In this document: one piece after another, positions 26,114 through 35,225 of the stretch | Layout of the letters: each line of letters starts with the position of its first letter | Numbering within the stretch: position 1 is the first letter of the stretch | Assembly (NCBI RefSeq): GCF_009363695.1 | Contig: NZ_CP045403.1 | Coordinates: forward strand, 1,902,001 to 1,966,000 | Source of the DNA: Bacillus sp. THAF10 | GTDB lineage: Bacteria > Bacillota > Bacilli > Bacillales > Bacillaceae_I | Direction of reading: 5' to 3' | Length of the DNA stretch: 64,000 nucleotides | Translations under genes and position numbers: made by a program | Notes under the pieces: generated by a model | The model's database searches: none | What the model saw: only the letters and a program-made list of their open reading frames with translations | Told to the model about the DNA's origin: nothing

Positions 26114-27718
26114 TTAACCTGATATATCTCTTCTATGATACCCGATAAAACCGATCGTCATTAGCATAAGAGAAATGATGCTTAGAATGAGCAGATTTTG
26201 CCATTGAAGCTCGTCAACAGGGATATTAGGGATATGTCCGTATGGGGAGAGATTTCCCATCCACTCCGGAAATTTCAACATGTTGCCAAGATAGACAACA
26301 AAAAACGAATATCCGAGGTACGCCCATGTTATTCCTGTAAGGCCAGGTTTCCATCCAATCGTTAACACTCCAATGGAAGTCATCACCCAAATTGCCGGTA
26401 GATAAACAAGGCCTGCTTTGAGAAATGCAAGTAAGGAGATTGGATCGATCATTACCGCATCCGCTGCGACCCACAATCCTATGAGTGAAAGAGAGAGCAT
26501 TACAAATCCTAAAATTAAGGATAAAGCTAAATAGCTGCCTAATTGATTGAAACGAGAAACCGCTCTCGCTAAAAGATGCTCTGTACGATTCTTTTTTTCT
26601 TCCCCTTTTAGCTTTAACAAGAACATGAGGGGTGGTATGGTACAAATCATAGAAATTATCGCCATAAGCATGGTCATGAATTGTTCTGTTAACGAGACTC
26701 CTTCAATGGGAGGCAACATCTCCATCATCATTTCACTACTAGAGAAGAAGGATTCTAAGTCACCAAGGACAGACCCATACGATACTCCTAAAATAAACAT
26801 CCCAATTGCCCATGAGATGATGCCTGTTCTTTGGAGTCTAAATGCTAATCCAAAAGGCGATGTGAGAGCCTTTGAGGCAAACCTTTTCCCTTTTTTCGCA
26901 GGTAAAAATCCTGATCCAAGGTCTCTAATTGCATTTAAATATAAACTAATTAGCGTGATGACAGAAGAGAAAATGAGCGCAATAAGTAACGGCCACCAAT
27001 AGTTGTTGACATAAGTCTCCGTTGCCAGTATCCATCCAAGAGGAGAAAACCACGATAATGTTTCGTTACTAACATCTCCCACTGCCCGAATGAGATAAGC
27101 GATACCCAACACACTAAAAGAAAATCCGATCGTGCTTCTAGAGCTTTCCGAGAGCTGTGCAAACAATAAGGTAAGAGCGGCAAACATGACGCCTGTTACC
27201 CCTAGTCCAGCCCCATAAAGGAGAGAGCCTTGCAAGTCGATGGTTTCAATTCCCATAACATATAGCCCTAGACCATTTGCGAGCATTAATAATGTGTTTA
27301 GAATAATAACATATAGGAGAACAGCTGTTACATTTGCTAATCTGCCGACAGGAAGCGACCGTAGTAATTCGACTCTTCCCTCCTCTTCATCATTCCGGGT
27401 AAGACGACTTACTAGCAGGATATTCATGATAGCCACGACAATGGCAGTAAATAAAAGCATCTGATGCGCCATCATTGGTCCCTCGGTATAATTGTCCAGT
27501 CCATATCCTTTTCCGACCATGGCAGTCATAGCTGGATTTTTCATCGTTTCTGCCATCGCTTGCCGTTCTTGCTCGTTTGTATATAATCCCACTAAGGAGG
27601 AGGCTGTTAGCATCGTCATGAAGGTGATAGAGACAATCCATATTATAAGCCGTACTCGATCACGTTTTAGAATAAAAGTAAGAAGGTTTTTGGTCTGATT
27701 ATAGCGTTCGTTGCTCAT
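26114..27718 (-). CDS. ABC exporter permease (two-domain ABC-2 type)
   Basis: This 534-residue integral membrane protein has about twelve hydrophobic segments arranged as two similar six-segment halves, typical of polyketide or drug exporter permeases paired with a single ATPase. The first half includes LVSRLTRNDEEEGRVELLRS (the EEGR motif of this permease family) and the second repeats it as EEKKNRTEHLLARAVSR. The start ATG shares a base with the stop of the ATPase gene (TGATG), so translation is coupled. The substrate is unknown; a toxic hydrophobic compound is likely given the TetR regulator. Confidence 0.85.
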   Translation of the reverse strand: MSNERYNQTKNLLTFILKRDRVRLIIWIVSITFMTMLTASSLVGLYTNEQERQAMAETMKNPAMTAMVGKGYGLDNYTEGPMMAHQMLLFTAIVVAIMNILLVSRLTRNDEEEGRVELLRSLPVGRLANVTAVLLYVIILNTLLMLANGLGLYVMGIETIDLQGSLLYGAGLGVTGVMFAALTLLFAQLSESSRSTIGFSFSVLGIAYLIRAVGDVSNETLSWFSPLGWILATETYVNNYWWPLLIALIFSSVITLISLYLNAIRDLGSGFLPAKKGKRFASKALTSPFGLAFRLQRTGIISWAIGMFILGVSYGSVLGDLESFFSSSEMMMEMLPPIEGVSLTEQFMTMLMAIISMICTIPPLMFLLKLKGEEKKNRTEHLLARAVSRFNQLGSYLALSLILGFVMLSLSLIGLWVAADAVMIDPISLLAFLKAGLVYLPAIWVMTSIGVLTIGWKPGLTGITWAYLGYSFFVVYLGNMLKFPEWMGNLSPYGHIPNIPVDELQWQNLLILSIISLMLMTIGFIGYHRRDISG

Positions 27719-28626
27719 CAACCTTCTCCCCTTGAATGAATAATTTCTGTTCCTGCATAATGGCGCATAAATAGATCTTCTAAAGTTGGTGGAGAGCTTT
27801 CTAGTTTTGTAATTCCGTACTGAGAAATATGTTTCATGACACTTTCTAACGCTTCTGAGTCCACCTGTATGGATAAGGCAGTGTCTTGTTGTTTTATTTC
27901 ATGAATTCCATTAAAAGATGTTAAGTCAGGAAGCGGTGTTTTTGTTTCCACTAGAAGATTGGTTCTTGTCAAATGACGGAGCTCTTGCAGGGTACCTGTT
28001 TCAATGATTTTGCCCTCTCTAATGATTCCCACTCTGTCACAAAGTTGCTCTACTTCCGAGAGGATGTGACTGGACAGGAGGACACTTCCTCCATTGTACT
28101 TTGCATCAAGTACGTAATCTTGAAAGACCTTCTCCATTAAAGGATCTAGTCCAGAGGTTGGTTCATCAAGAATATAAAGGTCCGCATCAGAAGCAAATGC
28201 TGCCACAAGCGCAACCTTTTGCCGGTTTCCTTTAGAGTAGGTACGGCATTTCTTAGTTGGATCGAGGTTAAATTTTTCAATAAGCTCTTCTCGTTTTTGC
28301 TTGTTCACACGTCCTCGAAGTTTCATAAAAAGATCAATGACCTCGCCACCCGTTAAGTTCGGCCAAAGGGTCACGTCTCCTGGTACATAGGCTACCCTTG
28401 TATGAATTTCCACTGCGCTTTTCCACACGTCCTGACCAAAAATGGTCGCATTTCCTTCAGACGCCTTTAAAATACCTAATAAAATTCGAATGGTTGTTGA
28501 TTTTCCTGCACCATTTGGTCCAATAAACCCATAAACTTCACCCTCCGCCACTTTCATGTCAACTCCATCAAGCGCGGTGAATTTACCAAAAACTTTTTTC
28601 AGATTTGTTGTTTCTAAAATGGACAT
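27718..28626 (-). CDS. ABC exporter ATP-binding protein
   Basis: The 302-residue ATPase has Walker A GPNGAGKSTTIRIL (about residues 36-49), the Q-loop region, the ABC signature YSKGNRQKVALVAAFAS with a modified LSGGQ (YSKGN), Walker B LYILDEPTSGLDPLME and the H-loop LLSSHILSE. A C-terminal extension of about 80 residues is usual for exporters of this kind. It is the first gene of the operon and is divergent from the TetR gene. Repeated half-sites in the 147 bp between them suggest control by that regulator. Confidence 0.9.
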   Translation of the reverse strand: MSILETTNLKKVFGKFTALDGVDMKVAEGEVYGFIGPNGAGKSTTIRILLGILKASEGNATIFGQDVWKSAVEIHTRVAYVPGDVTLWPNLTGGEVIDLFMKLRGRVNKQKREELIEKFNLDPTKKCRTYSKGNRQKVALVAAFASDADLYILDEPTSGLDPLMEKVFQDYVLDAKYNGGSVLLSSHILSEVEQLCDRVGIIREGKIIETGTLQELRHLTRTNLLVETKTPLPDLTSFNGIHEIKQQDTALSIQVDSEALESVMKHISQYGITKLESSPPTLEDLFMRHYAGTEIIHSRGEG

Positions 28627-28648
28627 GTGAGACCCTCCCCCATTTGGT

Positions 28649-28735
28649 AAGAGTTTAATTATGAAATATTTTAACTCTTATAGTTCATAATATAAATAAA
28701 TCGATCCTTTGACAAGAGTTTATGAAATATTTCAT
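28649..28735. promoter_or_regulatory. Putative TetR operator region
   Basis: The unit AAGAGTTT followed by ATGAAATATT occurs twice (around 28649-28670 and 28714-28731). The second copy contains the perfect 14 bp palindrome ATGAAATATTTCAT (28722-28735). It lies between the divergent ABC and TetR genes. Confidence 0.5.
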
Positions 28736-28782
28736 TTGTTTTATTACATAATTTTTAATAAAATGAAAAGGAGGTGAACAAA

Positions 28783-29367
28783 TTGGACGGTTTTCAACGA
28801 CGTAAAGAGCTAAAAAAGCAAAGTATTCTAGAAGCGGGACTGGCTCTCTTTATGGAGTATGGTATTCAAAAGGTCTCGATTGCAGAAATTGCCGAAAAAG
28901 CGAATGTTTCTCAAGTGACTATATATAATTATTTTGAAAGCAAGCATAAATTGTCTAAGGATGTTTTTGAATACTACATCACCAAGGCCTCAGAGGATTT
29001 TGAGAAGCTCGTATATAGTGATCTGCCATTTCCAGAGAAGATAAAGCAAATCATTTTCAACAAAAAGGAAATATCAAAGCAAATTCACCAAGAGTTTTAT
29101 TATTTTCTTATGAAGGAATACGCCGATGAAGGAAACATCCTCGAAAAAATTTATGTAGAAAAGGCATTGCCATATTTCTCGAAGCTTTTTGAGGAAGGAA
29201 AACAGCAAGGGTATGTGGATCCTAACCTTTCACAGGAAGCTATTCTACTTTATGTACAAATGCTGAAGGACTATATGCAACGTGAGGATGTTTACACAAA
29301 GGTGCTTCCCCTCACAGAAGATATAACGAACATTTTCTTTTATGGCATTATCGGTAAAAAACAATAA
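28783..29367 (+). CDS. TetR/AcrR-family transcriptional regulator
   Basis: The 194-residue repressor has the N-terminal HTH in order: ILEAGLALFMEYGIQKVSIA, EIAEKANVSQVTIYNYFESK and HKLSKDVFEYYI. The C-terminal ligand-binding domain is helical. The TTG start at 28783 has AAAAGGAGG 8 bases upstream; the GTG at 28774 lies inside that site. It is divergent from the ABC exporter and probably represses it, with release by the exported compound. Confidence 0.88.
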   Translation: MDGFQRRKELKKQSILEAGLALFMEYGIQKVSIAEIAEKANVSQVTIYNYFESKHKLSKDVFEYYITKASEDFEKLVYSDLPFPEKIKQIIFNKKEISKQIHQEFYYFLMKEYADEGNILEKIYVEKALPYFSKLFEEGKQQGYVDPNLSQEAILLYVQMLKDYMQREDVYTKVLPLTEDITNIFFYGIIGKKQ

Positions 29368-29368
29368 A

Positions 29369-29405
29369 CAGGCACACCAATTGGTTTTTGGGTGCCTGTT
29401 TTTTA
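29369..29405. terminator. Bidirectional terminator between tetR and clpP
   Basis: CAGGCAC (29369-29375) pairs with GTGCCTG (29392-29398), followed by T8 on the plus strand. Confidence 0.75.
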
Positions 29406-29987
29406 TTATCCTTTTTTTATGACCTCATCGATAATTCCATAATTTTTTGCTTCCTCTGCGGTCATAAAATTATCTCTGTCTGTATCCCGTTCAATTTTTT
29501 CAATTGATTGCCCTGTATAGTCTGCAATCATCCGATGAAGCTCCTCTTTCAACTTCAGTATGCGCCGAGCGGATATTTCAATTTCAGTTGCCTGACCTCT
29601 TGCCCCACCGAGTGGCTGATGGATCATAATTTCGCTGTTGGGTAGTGCTAGCCGCTTCCCCTTCGTACCTGCCATTAAAAGCATCGCACCAAAAGAGGCA
29701 GCCATTCCAATACAAATCGTTCGGACATCTGGTTTGATATAGTGCATAGTATCAAGTATGGCAAAGCCAGCAGTGGTGGAGCCCCCTGGACTGTTAATAT
29801 AAATGGAAATATCCTTCTCCGGGTCATCCGCTGCTAAAAACAGAAGCTGTGCAACAACGGAATTTGCCAGATTATCATTTATTTCTGATCCTATCATAAT
29901 GATTCGGTCTTTTAATAACCGAGAGTATATATCATAGGACCTCTCTCCTCGGTTGGAATGCTCAATTACATATGGTATGGTGTTCAT
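29406..29987 (-). CDS. clpP: ClpP-like ATP-dependent protease subunit (paralog)
   Basis: The 193-residue protein is a full ClpP protomer with the catalytic triad in canonical positions: Ser98 ([11 protein letters not shown]), His123 ([12 protein letters not shown]) and Asp172 ([11 protein letters not shown]). ClpP forms two stacked heptamers and degrades proteins unfolded by Clp ATPases. The active-site context MAASFGAM differs from the MAASMGAF of housekeeping ClpP, and the gene follows an ECF-type sigma factor gene by 17 bp. It is therefore probably a second, condition-specific ClpP. The main clpP would be elsewhere in the genome. Confidence 0.9.
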   Translation of the reverse strand: MNTIPYVIEHSNRGERSYDIYSRLLKDRIIMIGSEINDNLANSVVAQLLFLAADDPEKDISIYINSPGGSTTAGFAILDTMHYIKPDVRTICIGMAASFGAMLLMAGTKGKRLALPNSEIMIHQPLGGARGQATEIEISARRILKLKEELHRMIADYTGQSIEKIERDTDRDNFMTAEEAKNYGIIDEVIKKG

Positions 29988-30004
29988 CTAAAAACCCTCC
30001 TTCC

Positions 30005-30664
30005 CTATGCAGCACATGCATAGATATTTGTTGGAGTGTGAGCAGGAGTGGTTGGAATGGATTTTTTCGTCATGAATATAGTTGGCAAAGCTTCCAATAA
30101 GATAGATGGATCTTCCTCCCTTAGGCTTTCTTGAAAAAGAACAGTTAATGCTGTCCGTTCTTCTTCTGTCCAAAAGGATTGCACAAACGCATTGTCTTCC
30201 CCCTCTTTTTTTTCGAGGCGCTTGCGGGCACGATGCAACGTGGATTTAACGGATCCTTCTGTTGTATGAAGAACTTCAGCAATTTCAGAAGTCTGAAATC
30301 TGAATGCTTCTTTTAGAAAAAAGACGACAGCCTGCTTTGGAGTGAAGTGCTCTAAAAGTATATCCGTAGCAACTGATTGTTCCAACGAAGTATAATCTTT
30401 CTCCTCCATTTTGTCTGTGATAACTTCTCGTTGTCGTTTTCGTACAATATCAATCCATTGGTGATAGGCCACCTTTTGAAGCAGTGTACGGTGAAGAACA
30501 ACAGGATTTTTATAAGCTTGCATTGCTTTTGTGATGGTTTCCTGAGCAAGGTCATTCCCGTCCCATTCGTTTTTTGTTAGGTATTGACAGTACCGAAGCA
30601 ACTGTTGGTATGTGATTGAAAAGTTATTTTCCGCGCTTTCCTTGCTTTTTTCTAGAAAATGCAT
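30005..30664 (-). CDS. ECF-type RNA polymerase sigma factor with C-terminal extension
   Basis: The 219-residue protein has a region 2 (QQLLRYCQYLTKNEWDGNDLAQETITKAMQ, characteristic part DGNDLAQET), VAYHQWIDIVRKR, and region 4 with TPKQAVVFFLKEAFRFQTSE and IAEVLHTTEGSVKSTLHRAR. About 60 residues extend beyond region 4 (FWTEEERTALTVLFQESLRE), longer than a minimal ECF factor. No anti-sigma gene is adjacent. ATG 30664 is preferred because AAAGGAG lies 11 bases upstream; the GTG at 30676 overlaps that site. clpP follows in the same transcript, so the protease level may depend on this factor's promoter. Confidence 0.8.
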   Translation of the reverse strand: MHFLEKSKESAENNFSITYQQLLRYCQYLTKNEWDGNDLAQETITKAMQAYKNPVVLHRTLLQKVAYHQWIDIVRKRQREVITDKMEEKDYTSLEQSVATDILLEHFTPKQAVVFFLKEAFRFQTSEIAEVLHTTEGSVKSTLHRARKRLEKKEGEDNAFVQSFWTEEERTALTVLFQESLREEDPSILLEALPTIFMTKKSIPTTPAHTPTNIYACAA

Positions 30665-30839
30665 GGTGATTTTCACTCCTTTACTCCACTCTATTTACTA
30701 AACGAATAAGGTGTTATAAAAAGATACGGGTATCGTAAAAAAACTGTAAAGAAACATACCCCCACAATTTGCTTATCTTTACTTAATATTATTATCAAAG
30801 TACATAATCAGCTATAAGTATGATTTTAGGAGGGTCTTG

Positions 30840-31163
30840 ATGCAAACATATGTAAAGGATTCATTGTTAGAATGGAAAGAGGATATGTTAAAACAGAAAA
30901 AAGAAATTGACGATGAATATGAAAAAGTAAAAAGTGATCTTAAGCTGTATTCTATTAAATTCAGCATCACCAAACAAGTAATGCAATCTACCATTAATGA
31001 CGAAATAATTGATACGCTTAAAACTTCTTATCATCAGCCCTATGAAGAAAAGTTTAATGAGCTGAAAAACTACATTAAAGAGCTCGATGAAAAGCGGAAA
31101 GTGTTTCAAATGTTTATCGATAAAATTGAAAAAGCCAGTGAAACCGAGCTTGAACAAAAATGA
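30840..31163 (+). CDS. Small coiled-coil protein, unrecognised
   Basis: The 107-residue protein is very rich in Lys and Glu with heptad-like spacing (EWKEDMLKQKKEIDDEYEKV; KFNELKNYIKELDEKRKVFQ), consistent with two long helices. There is no signal or membrane segment. AGGAGGG precedes the ATG, and a strong bidirectional terminator follows. No function can be assigned. It is divergent from the sigma factor gene. Confidence 0.65.
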   Translation: MQTYVKDSLLEWKEDMLKQKKEIDDEYEKVKSDLKLYSIKFSITKQVMQSTINDEIIDTLKTSYHQPYEEKFNELKNYIKELDEKRKVFQMFIDKIEKASETELEQK

Positions 31164-31170
31164 CCATCAA

Positions 31171-31207
31171 AAAGACAGCTGACTAAAAACGTTCAGCTGT
31201 CTTTTTT
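31171..31207. terminator. Bidirectional terminator
   Basis: AAAGACAGCTGA (31171-31182) pairs perfectly with TCAGCTGTCTTT (31193-31204), with T and A runs on either side. Confidence 0.85.
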
Positions 31208-31217
31208 TCGTGAGCAC

Positions 31218-33524
31218 TTAGGCATATGTCGAAACATCTTCTTGCTGATGCTTCCGTTTTCTATTTTTAATGATAAATACCAGTAATGATAGTCCTGAAA
31301 AAACTACTAGGAAAATAAACAAGACACTTATATTCTTCATTGCTCCTGACCAATCCCCGAGTGTGATGACGGATTTAAATCCAGCAATAGAATAGGTGAA
31401 TGGCAGAAACGCGCTCAAGCTTCGATATTCAGGAGGAAGCATTTCAATTGGCAGGTTTGCCCCGGTTATGGAAAGCTGAAGTACCACAAACACGAGTGCC
31501 ACAAGTCTTCCTACATTCCCAGCAAATGCGGATAAGAATAAAACAATAGATGCAAAAACGACACTTGTAAACAAAGTGAAAATGATAAACCCTAATGGAT
31601 TGCTAATGTGTAGATTTAATAGAAAGAAAACAACCATTATTAATAACAAAGCCTGAGCAATAGCCAATGTGGCTAAATGCAAAAATTTCACGGTGAACCA
31701 GGAAAAACCGCTAATCTCCTCAGGCTTTTTAAAGGATATAAACATCGACATAATAAGAATTCCAACAAACAAACCAAGACTTAGGATATAAGGAGCTGTA
31801 GAGTCTCGGTAGTGCTCATAATTATTAACGGTTTCTCCAGCTAGCTCAACAGGAGAGGAGAACATCTGCACATTTTCATCGTTTGAGGAAATACCAGCAC
31901 TTTTGTCCGCACCATCTTTTAGCCCATTTGCAAGTTGGCTTGTTCCATCATTGAGCTTTCCTGCACCATCATTTAATTTTCCTGTTCCCTCCTCTAATGT
32001 GCCCCAGCCTTCTTCAACACTTGATGTTCCATTACTAACCTTAAGCATGCCGTTATCAATTTTCTTTGCACCTGTTGTTAGCGCCTGCCATCCGGTGTCC
32101 ACAGCTTCGTTACCATCTCTTATTTGACCTGCTCCATTATCAAGTGCCGTTACCCCCTTGATTAATTCTTGCCATCCTTTATTCACTTCCGCATTTCCAG
32201 CACTAAGCTGTCCAGCTCCATCTTCTAGTTTACCGGCTCCAGTGTGAACTTGTTGTTGCCCTGCAAGTAGTTTTTGAAGACCACTGTGAAGATTGGCGGA
32301 GCCTGTTCCTGCTTTAGAGAGACCACCAGCAATTTTATCCGCCCCAGTTTTAAGCTGCCCAGATTTAGAGGACAGTTTTTCTAACCCGTTGGAAATCTTC
32401 TTAGCACCGTCAATAATTTGTTGGTAGTATGGTCCAACATTTACGGTAGGGTTTGCTTTTTTATAATCTTCTAGACCTTGTACTAGCTCTTTAGAGCCTG
32501 CGTATAGTTCAGAAGCCCCGTTTTCAATGGCCCCAACCCCATCGGCTACTTTTTTTCCACCGGGAGCTAGTTCATTTACAAGGCCATTCTTTAAGTTTGC
32601 TCCCCCGGCCTCCGCCTGTTGAAGGCCATCTAAGAGCTGCCCTGTCCCATCCTGTAAACGAACCGTTCCTTCGTGAAGTTCCTTAGATCCATCAGATAGT
32701 CTTGCGATGTCCCCTTCTTTTTGTTGTAAGCGCTTTAATAAAGTAGCAGTGCCATCCTTTAATTTCTGTGTCCCATTAGCTAGTTTCGTAATGTCTGATT
32801 GCTTAGCGCTTAGCGTGGAGGCAAGTTGTCCTGTCCCGCCTTTTAACTCCTTTGCCCCATTAGCTAGCTTTGTGATGTCGCCAGATTTTTCTGATACAGA
32901 TTGATGAAGCTGAGAAGTACCATCCTTTAACTTAGTACTCCCATCTGACAGTTGCTGGGATCCATCGGCAGCTTTTTGAAAGCCATTTGCCATTTCTCCC
33001 ATCCCATTTAAAGCAGTAGCAGTATACTGCTCTGTAATGGTGTTTGCTAACTGTTCTCTTATTTTTTCTGTTGCACTTTTCGTTACTTGAGAAGCTAAAA
33101 AGTTCAATCCTTCATTTTGGATATATTCAAGCTTTGGCTTTTGAGGATTGTCATCCATGACCGAAGTAACTCGCTGTGAAAAATCCTTGGGGATAACAAT
33201 GACCATATAATAATCGTTTGTTTGTAAACCTTTCATTGCTTCTGTGGATGAGGTAACGTCCCATCCAAGGCTTTTTCCTTCTGTTAAGTTTTCTACTAAA
33301 TCATTTCCAACATGGATAGGCCTGTCATCTGAAGTTGCACCAACGTCTTCATTTACAACTGCAACTGGGAGATTGGAAAGATTATCATAAGGCCCCCAAG
33401 TTGCTGATAAAAGTATGCCTCCGTAAACAACAGGAACGAGTAAAGCTCCTACAATGGATGCTAAAATCGCTTTGTTTGCAAATAACTTCGAAAACTCCGC
33501 TGCTAGCAGCTGGAAAATATTCAT
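31218..33524 (-). CDS. YhgE/Pip domain membrane protein
   Basis: The 768-residue protein has one N-terminal membrane segment (ILASIVGALLVPVVYGGILL), a large extracytoplasmic region and five C-terminal membrane segments (from YILSLGLFVGILIMSMFISF). The middle carries many degenerate heptad-style repeats of the L-xxG-xxxL-xxG type, including three consecutive 28-residue units that begin GDITKLANG, SDITKLANG and GDIARLSDG. This is the layout of YhgE/Pip proteins (phage infection protein) and of the related type VII secretion protein EsaA. ATG 33524 follows AGGAGGGTG. No other type VII secretion gene is in the window. A partial palindrome lies upstream. Confidence 0.88.
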   Translation of the reverse strand: MNIFQLLAAEFSKLFANKAILASIVGALLVPVVYGGILLSATWGPYDNLSNLPVAVVNEDVGATSDDRPIHVGNDLVENLTEGKSLGWDVTSSTEAMKGLQTNDYYMVIVIPKDFSQRVTSVMDDNPQKPKLEYIQNEGLNFLASQVTKSATEKIREQLANTITEQYTATALNGMGEMANGFQKAADGSQQLSDGSTKLKDGTSQLHQSVSEKSGDITKLANGAKELKGGTGQLASTLSAKQSDITKLANGTQKLKDGTATLLKRLQQKEGDIARLSDGSKELHEGTVRLQDGTGQLLDGLQQAEAGGANLKNGLVNELAPGGKKVADGVGAIENGASELYAGSKELVQGLEDYKKANPTVNVGPYYQQIIDGAKKISNGLEKLSSKSGQLKTGADKIAGGLSKAGTGSANLHSGLQKLLAGQQQVHTGAGKLEDGAGQLSAGNAEVNKGWQELIKGVTALDNGAGQIRDGNEAVDTGWQALTTGAKKIDNGMLKVSNGTSSVEEGWGTLEEGTGKLNDGAGKLNDGTSQLANGLKDGADKSAGISSNDENVQMFSSPVELAGETVNNYEHYRDSTAPYILSLGLFVGILIMSMFISFKKPEEISGFSWFTVKFLHLATLAIAQALLLIMVVFFLLNLHISNPLGFIIFTLFTSVVFASIVLFLSAFAGNVGRLVALVFVVLQLSITGANLPIEMLPPEYRSLSAFLPFTYSIAGFKSVITLGDWSGAMKNISVLFIFLVVFSGLSLLVFIIKNRKRKHQQEDVSTYA

Positions 33525-33542
33525 GATCACCCTCCTATGAAA

Positions 33543-33560
33543 TGAATGAATACCCATTCA
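33543..33560. promoter_or_regulatory. Palindrome upstream of the yhgE-like gene
   Basis: TGAATG-AATACC-CATTCA is an inverted repeat with 6 bp arms, 19-36 bases upstream of the start codon. It has the look of a TetR-type site. No regulator gene is adjacent. Confidence 0.4.
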
Positions 33561-33658
33561 ATTTATATCACAGTATTCGAAAATTTCAGATATTTATGAG
33601 GGCACTTCGTGTTAATTGGATATATTGTCCTAGTAATCATGGCTTTTTAAGTAAGAAA

Positions 33659-33686
33659 GCCTGCACATAGGTACCATGTACAGGCT
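33659..33686 (-). terminator. Intrinsic terminator of fumC
   Basis: AGCCTGCACA pairs with TGTACAGGCT (33659-33668 with 33677-33686, one wobble), followed on the minus strand by a U-rich tail. Confidence 0.7.
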
Positions 33687-33694
33687 ATTAGCAC

Positions 33695-35080
33695 TTAAGA
33701 TTTATTTATCATTTTAGCTGGGTCTACCCACAGCTCAAACTCTTCTTCTGTTAAAAGTTTTAATTTTAATGCAGCTTCCTTCAAAGTGGTTCCTTCTTGG
33801 TGTGCAAGCTTCGCAATCCTTGCAGCATTTTCATAACCAATATGTGGATTTAAGGCTGTTACAAGCATAAGCGAGTTTTGGAGGTTAAGTGCTATTTTTT
33901 CTTCATTAGGCTCTAAACCGATTAGGCATTTATCATGAAAACAGTGCATGGCATCAGCTAAAAGTTCTACAGATTGCAGGAAATTATAAATGATTACTGG
34001 CTTGAAAACATTCAACTCAAAATTCCCTTGGCTTGCTGCTATTCCAATCGTAACATCATTTCCCATTATTTGCGTGGCCACCATCGTTAACGCTTCACTT
34101 TGGGTGGGGTTTACTTTCCCCGGCATGATCGAACTGCCTGGTTCATTTTCAGGAATTTTTATTTCTCCAATTCCGCTTCTAGGACCACTGGCTAACCATC
34201 TGATATCATTGGCAATTTTCATTAAATCAGCAGCGAGCGCTTTTAACACTCCATGCACATGAACGATTTGATCATGACTTGTCAGCGCATGAAACTTATT
34301 TTCTGCAGAAGTAAACGTTTCACCAGTAGCTTTGCTTATTTCTTCTGCTACCATTTTCCCGAAGTCTGGGTGAGCATTTATTCCTGTCCCTACTGCTGTT
34401 CCACCGATGGCTAATTCTTTCATAAGTGGCAAACTATCCTTCAACATCTTTTCACATTTGACGATCATATGGTGCCACCCACTAATTTCCTGTCCAAGTG
34501 TGAGCGGCGTAGCATCTTGTAAATGTGTTCTGCCAATTTTCACGACCTCTTGATAGGCCATTGATTTTTGGAGAAGTGTTGCTTTGAATGTAGCAATCTT
34601 CGGGAGTAAAACCTCCTTCACTGCTGCAACACCAGCCATATGAAGAGCGGTTGGAAAGGTATCGTTGGAGCTTTGTGACATGTTAACGTCATCATTAGGA
34701 TGAATATGTACATCTTCGTCCATTTCTTTTAATAATTCATTTCCTCTATTGGCTATTACTTCATTTACGTTCATATTGGTTTGCGTGCCGCTTCCCGTTT
34801 GCCAGACCGATAAAGGAAATTGATCATCCCAACGACCATTCGTGATTTCATCTGCCGCTTTAGAGATGGCAAGGGCTTTAATAGTAGGCAATCTGCCAAG
34901 CTTTTCATTAACAATTGCCGCTGCTTTTTTTAGCACCGCAAAGGCATGAATAATGATTATCGGCATTTCTTCTGACCCAATCGCGAAATTTTCTAAACTC
35001 CTTTGCGTCTGAGCCCCCCACCTCTTGTCCTTTGGTACCTTCACTTCCCCCATGGTATCCTTTTCCACTCGATAGTCCAT
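33695..35080 (-). CDS. fumC: Class II fumarate hydratase
   Basis: FumC interconverts fumarate and malate in the TCA cycle and is a cytoplasmic homotetramer. The 461 residues show [17 protein letters not shown], the active-site [30 protein letters not shown] (catalytic His) and the family signature [16 protein letters not shown] (mobile loop with the catalytic Ser). The gene is called citG in B. subtilis. It is transcribed alone between two terminators. Confidence 0.97.
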   Translation of the reverse strand: MDYRVEKDTMGEVKVPKDKRWGAQTQRSLENFAIGSEEMPIIIIHAFAVLKKAAAIVNEKLGRLPTIKALAISKAADEITNGRWDDQFPLSVWQTGSGTQTNMNVNEVIANRGNELLKEMDEDVHIHPNDDVNMSQSSNDTFPTALHMAGVAAVKEVLLPKIATFKATLLQKSMAYQEVVKIGRTHLQDATPLTLGQEISGWHHMIVKCEKMLKDSLPLMKELAIGGTAVGTGINAHPDFGKMVAEEISKATGETFTSAENKFHALTSHDQIVHVHGVLKALAADLMKIANDIRWLASGPRSGIGEIKIPENEPGSSIMPGKVNPTQSEALTMVATQIMGNDVTIGIAASQGNFELNVFKPVIIYNFLQSVELLADAMHCFHDKCLIGLEPNEEKIALNLQNSLMLVTALNPHIGYENAARIAKLAHQEGTTLKEAALKLKLLTEEEFELWVDPAKMINKS

Positions 35081-35179
35081 GATTTCTCTCTCCTCTCTTA
35101 ATATAACTTAGTATCCATTAACCTTCCTTATGAAAAATAAAACGTTCTATCTTGATAGTATTTCATTTTTTACATAAAA

Positions 35180-35212
35180 AACCCGTTTCGCAATTTTTTG
35201 CAGAAACGGGCT
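35180..35212 (-). terminator. Intrinsic terminator of trhO
   Basis: On the minus strand CCCGTTTCTGC and GCGAAACGGG form a nearly perfect stem followed by U6. Confidence 0.8.
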
Positions 35213-35225
35213 ATCTTAAAAAGTA

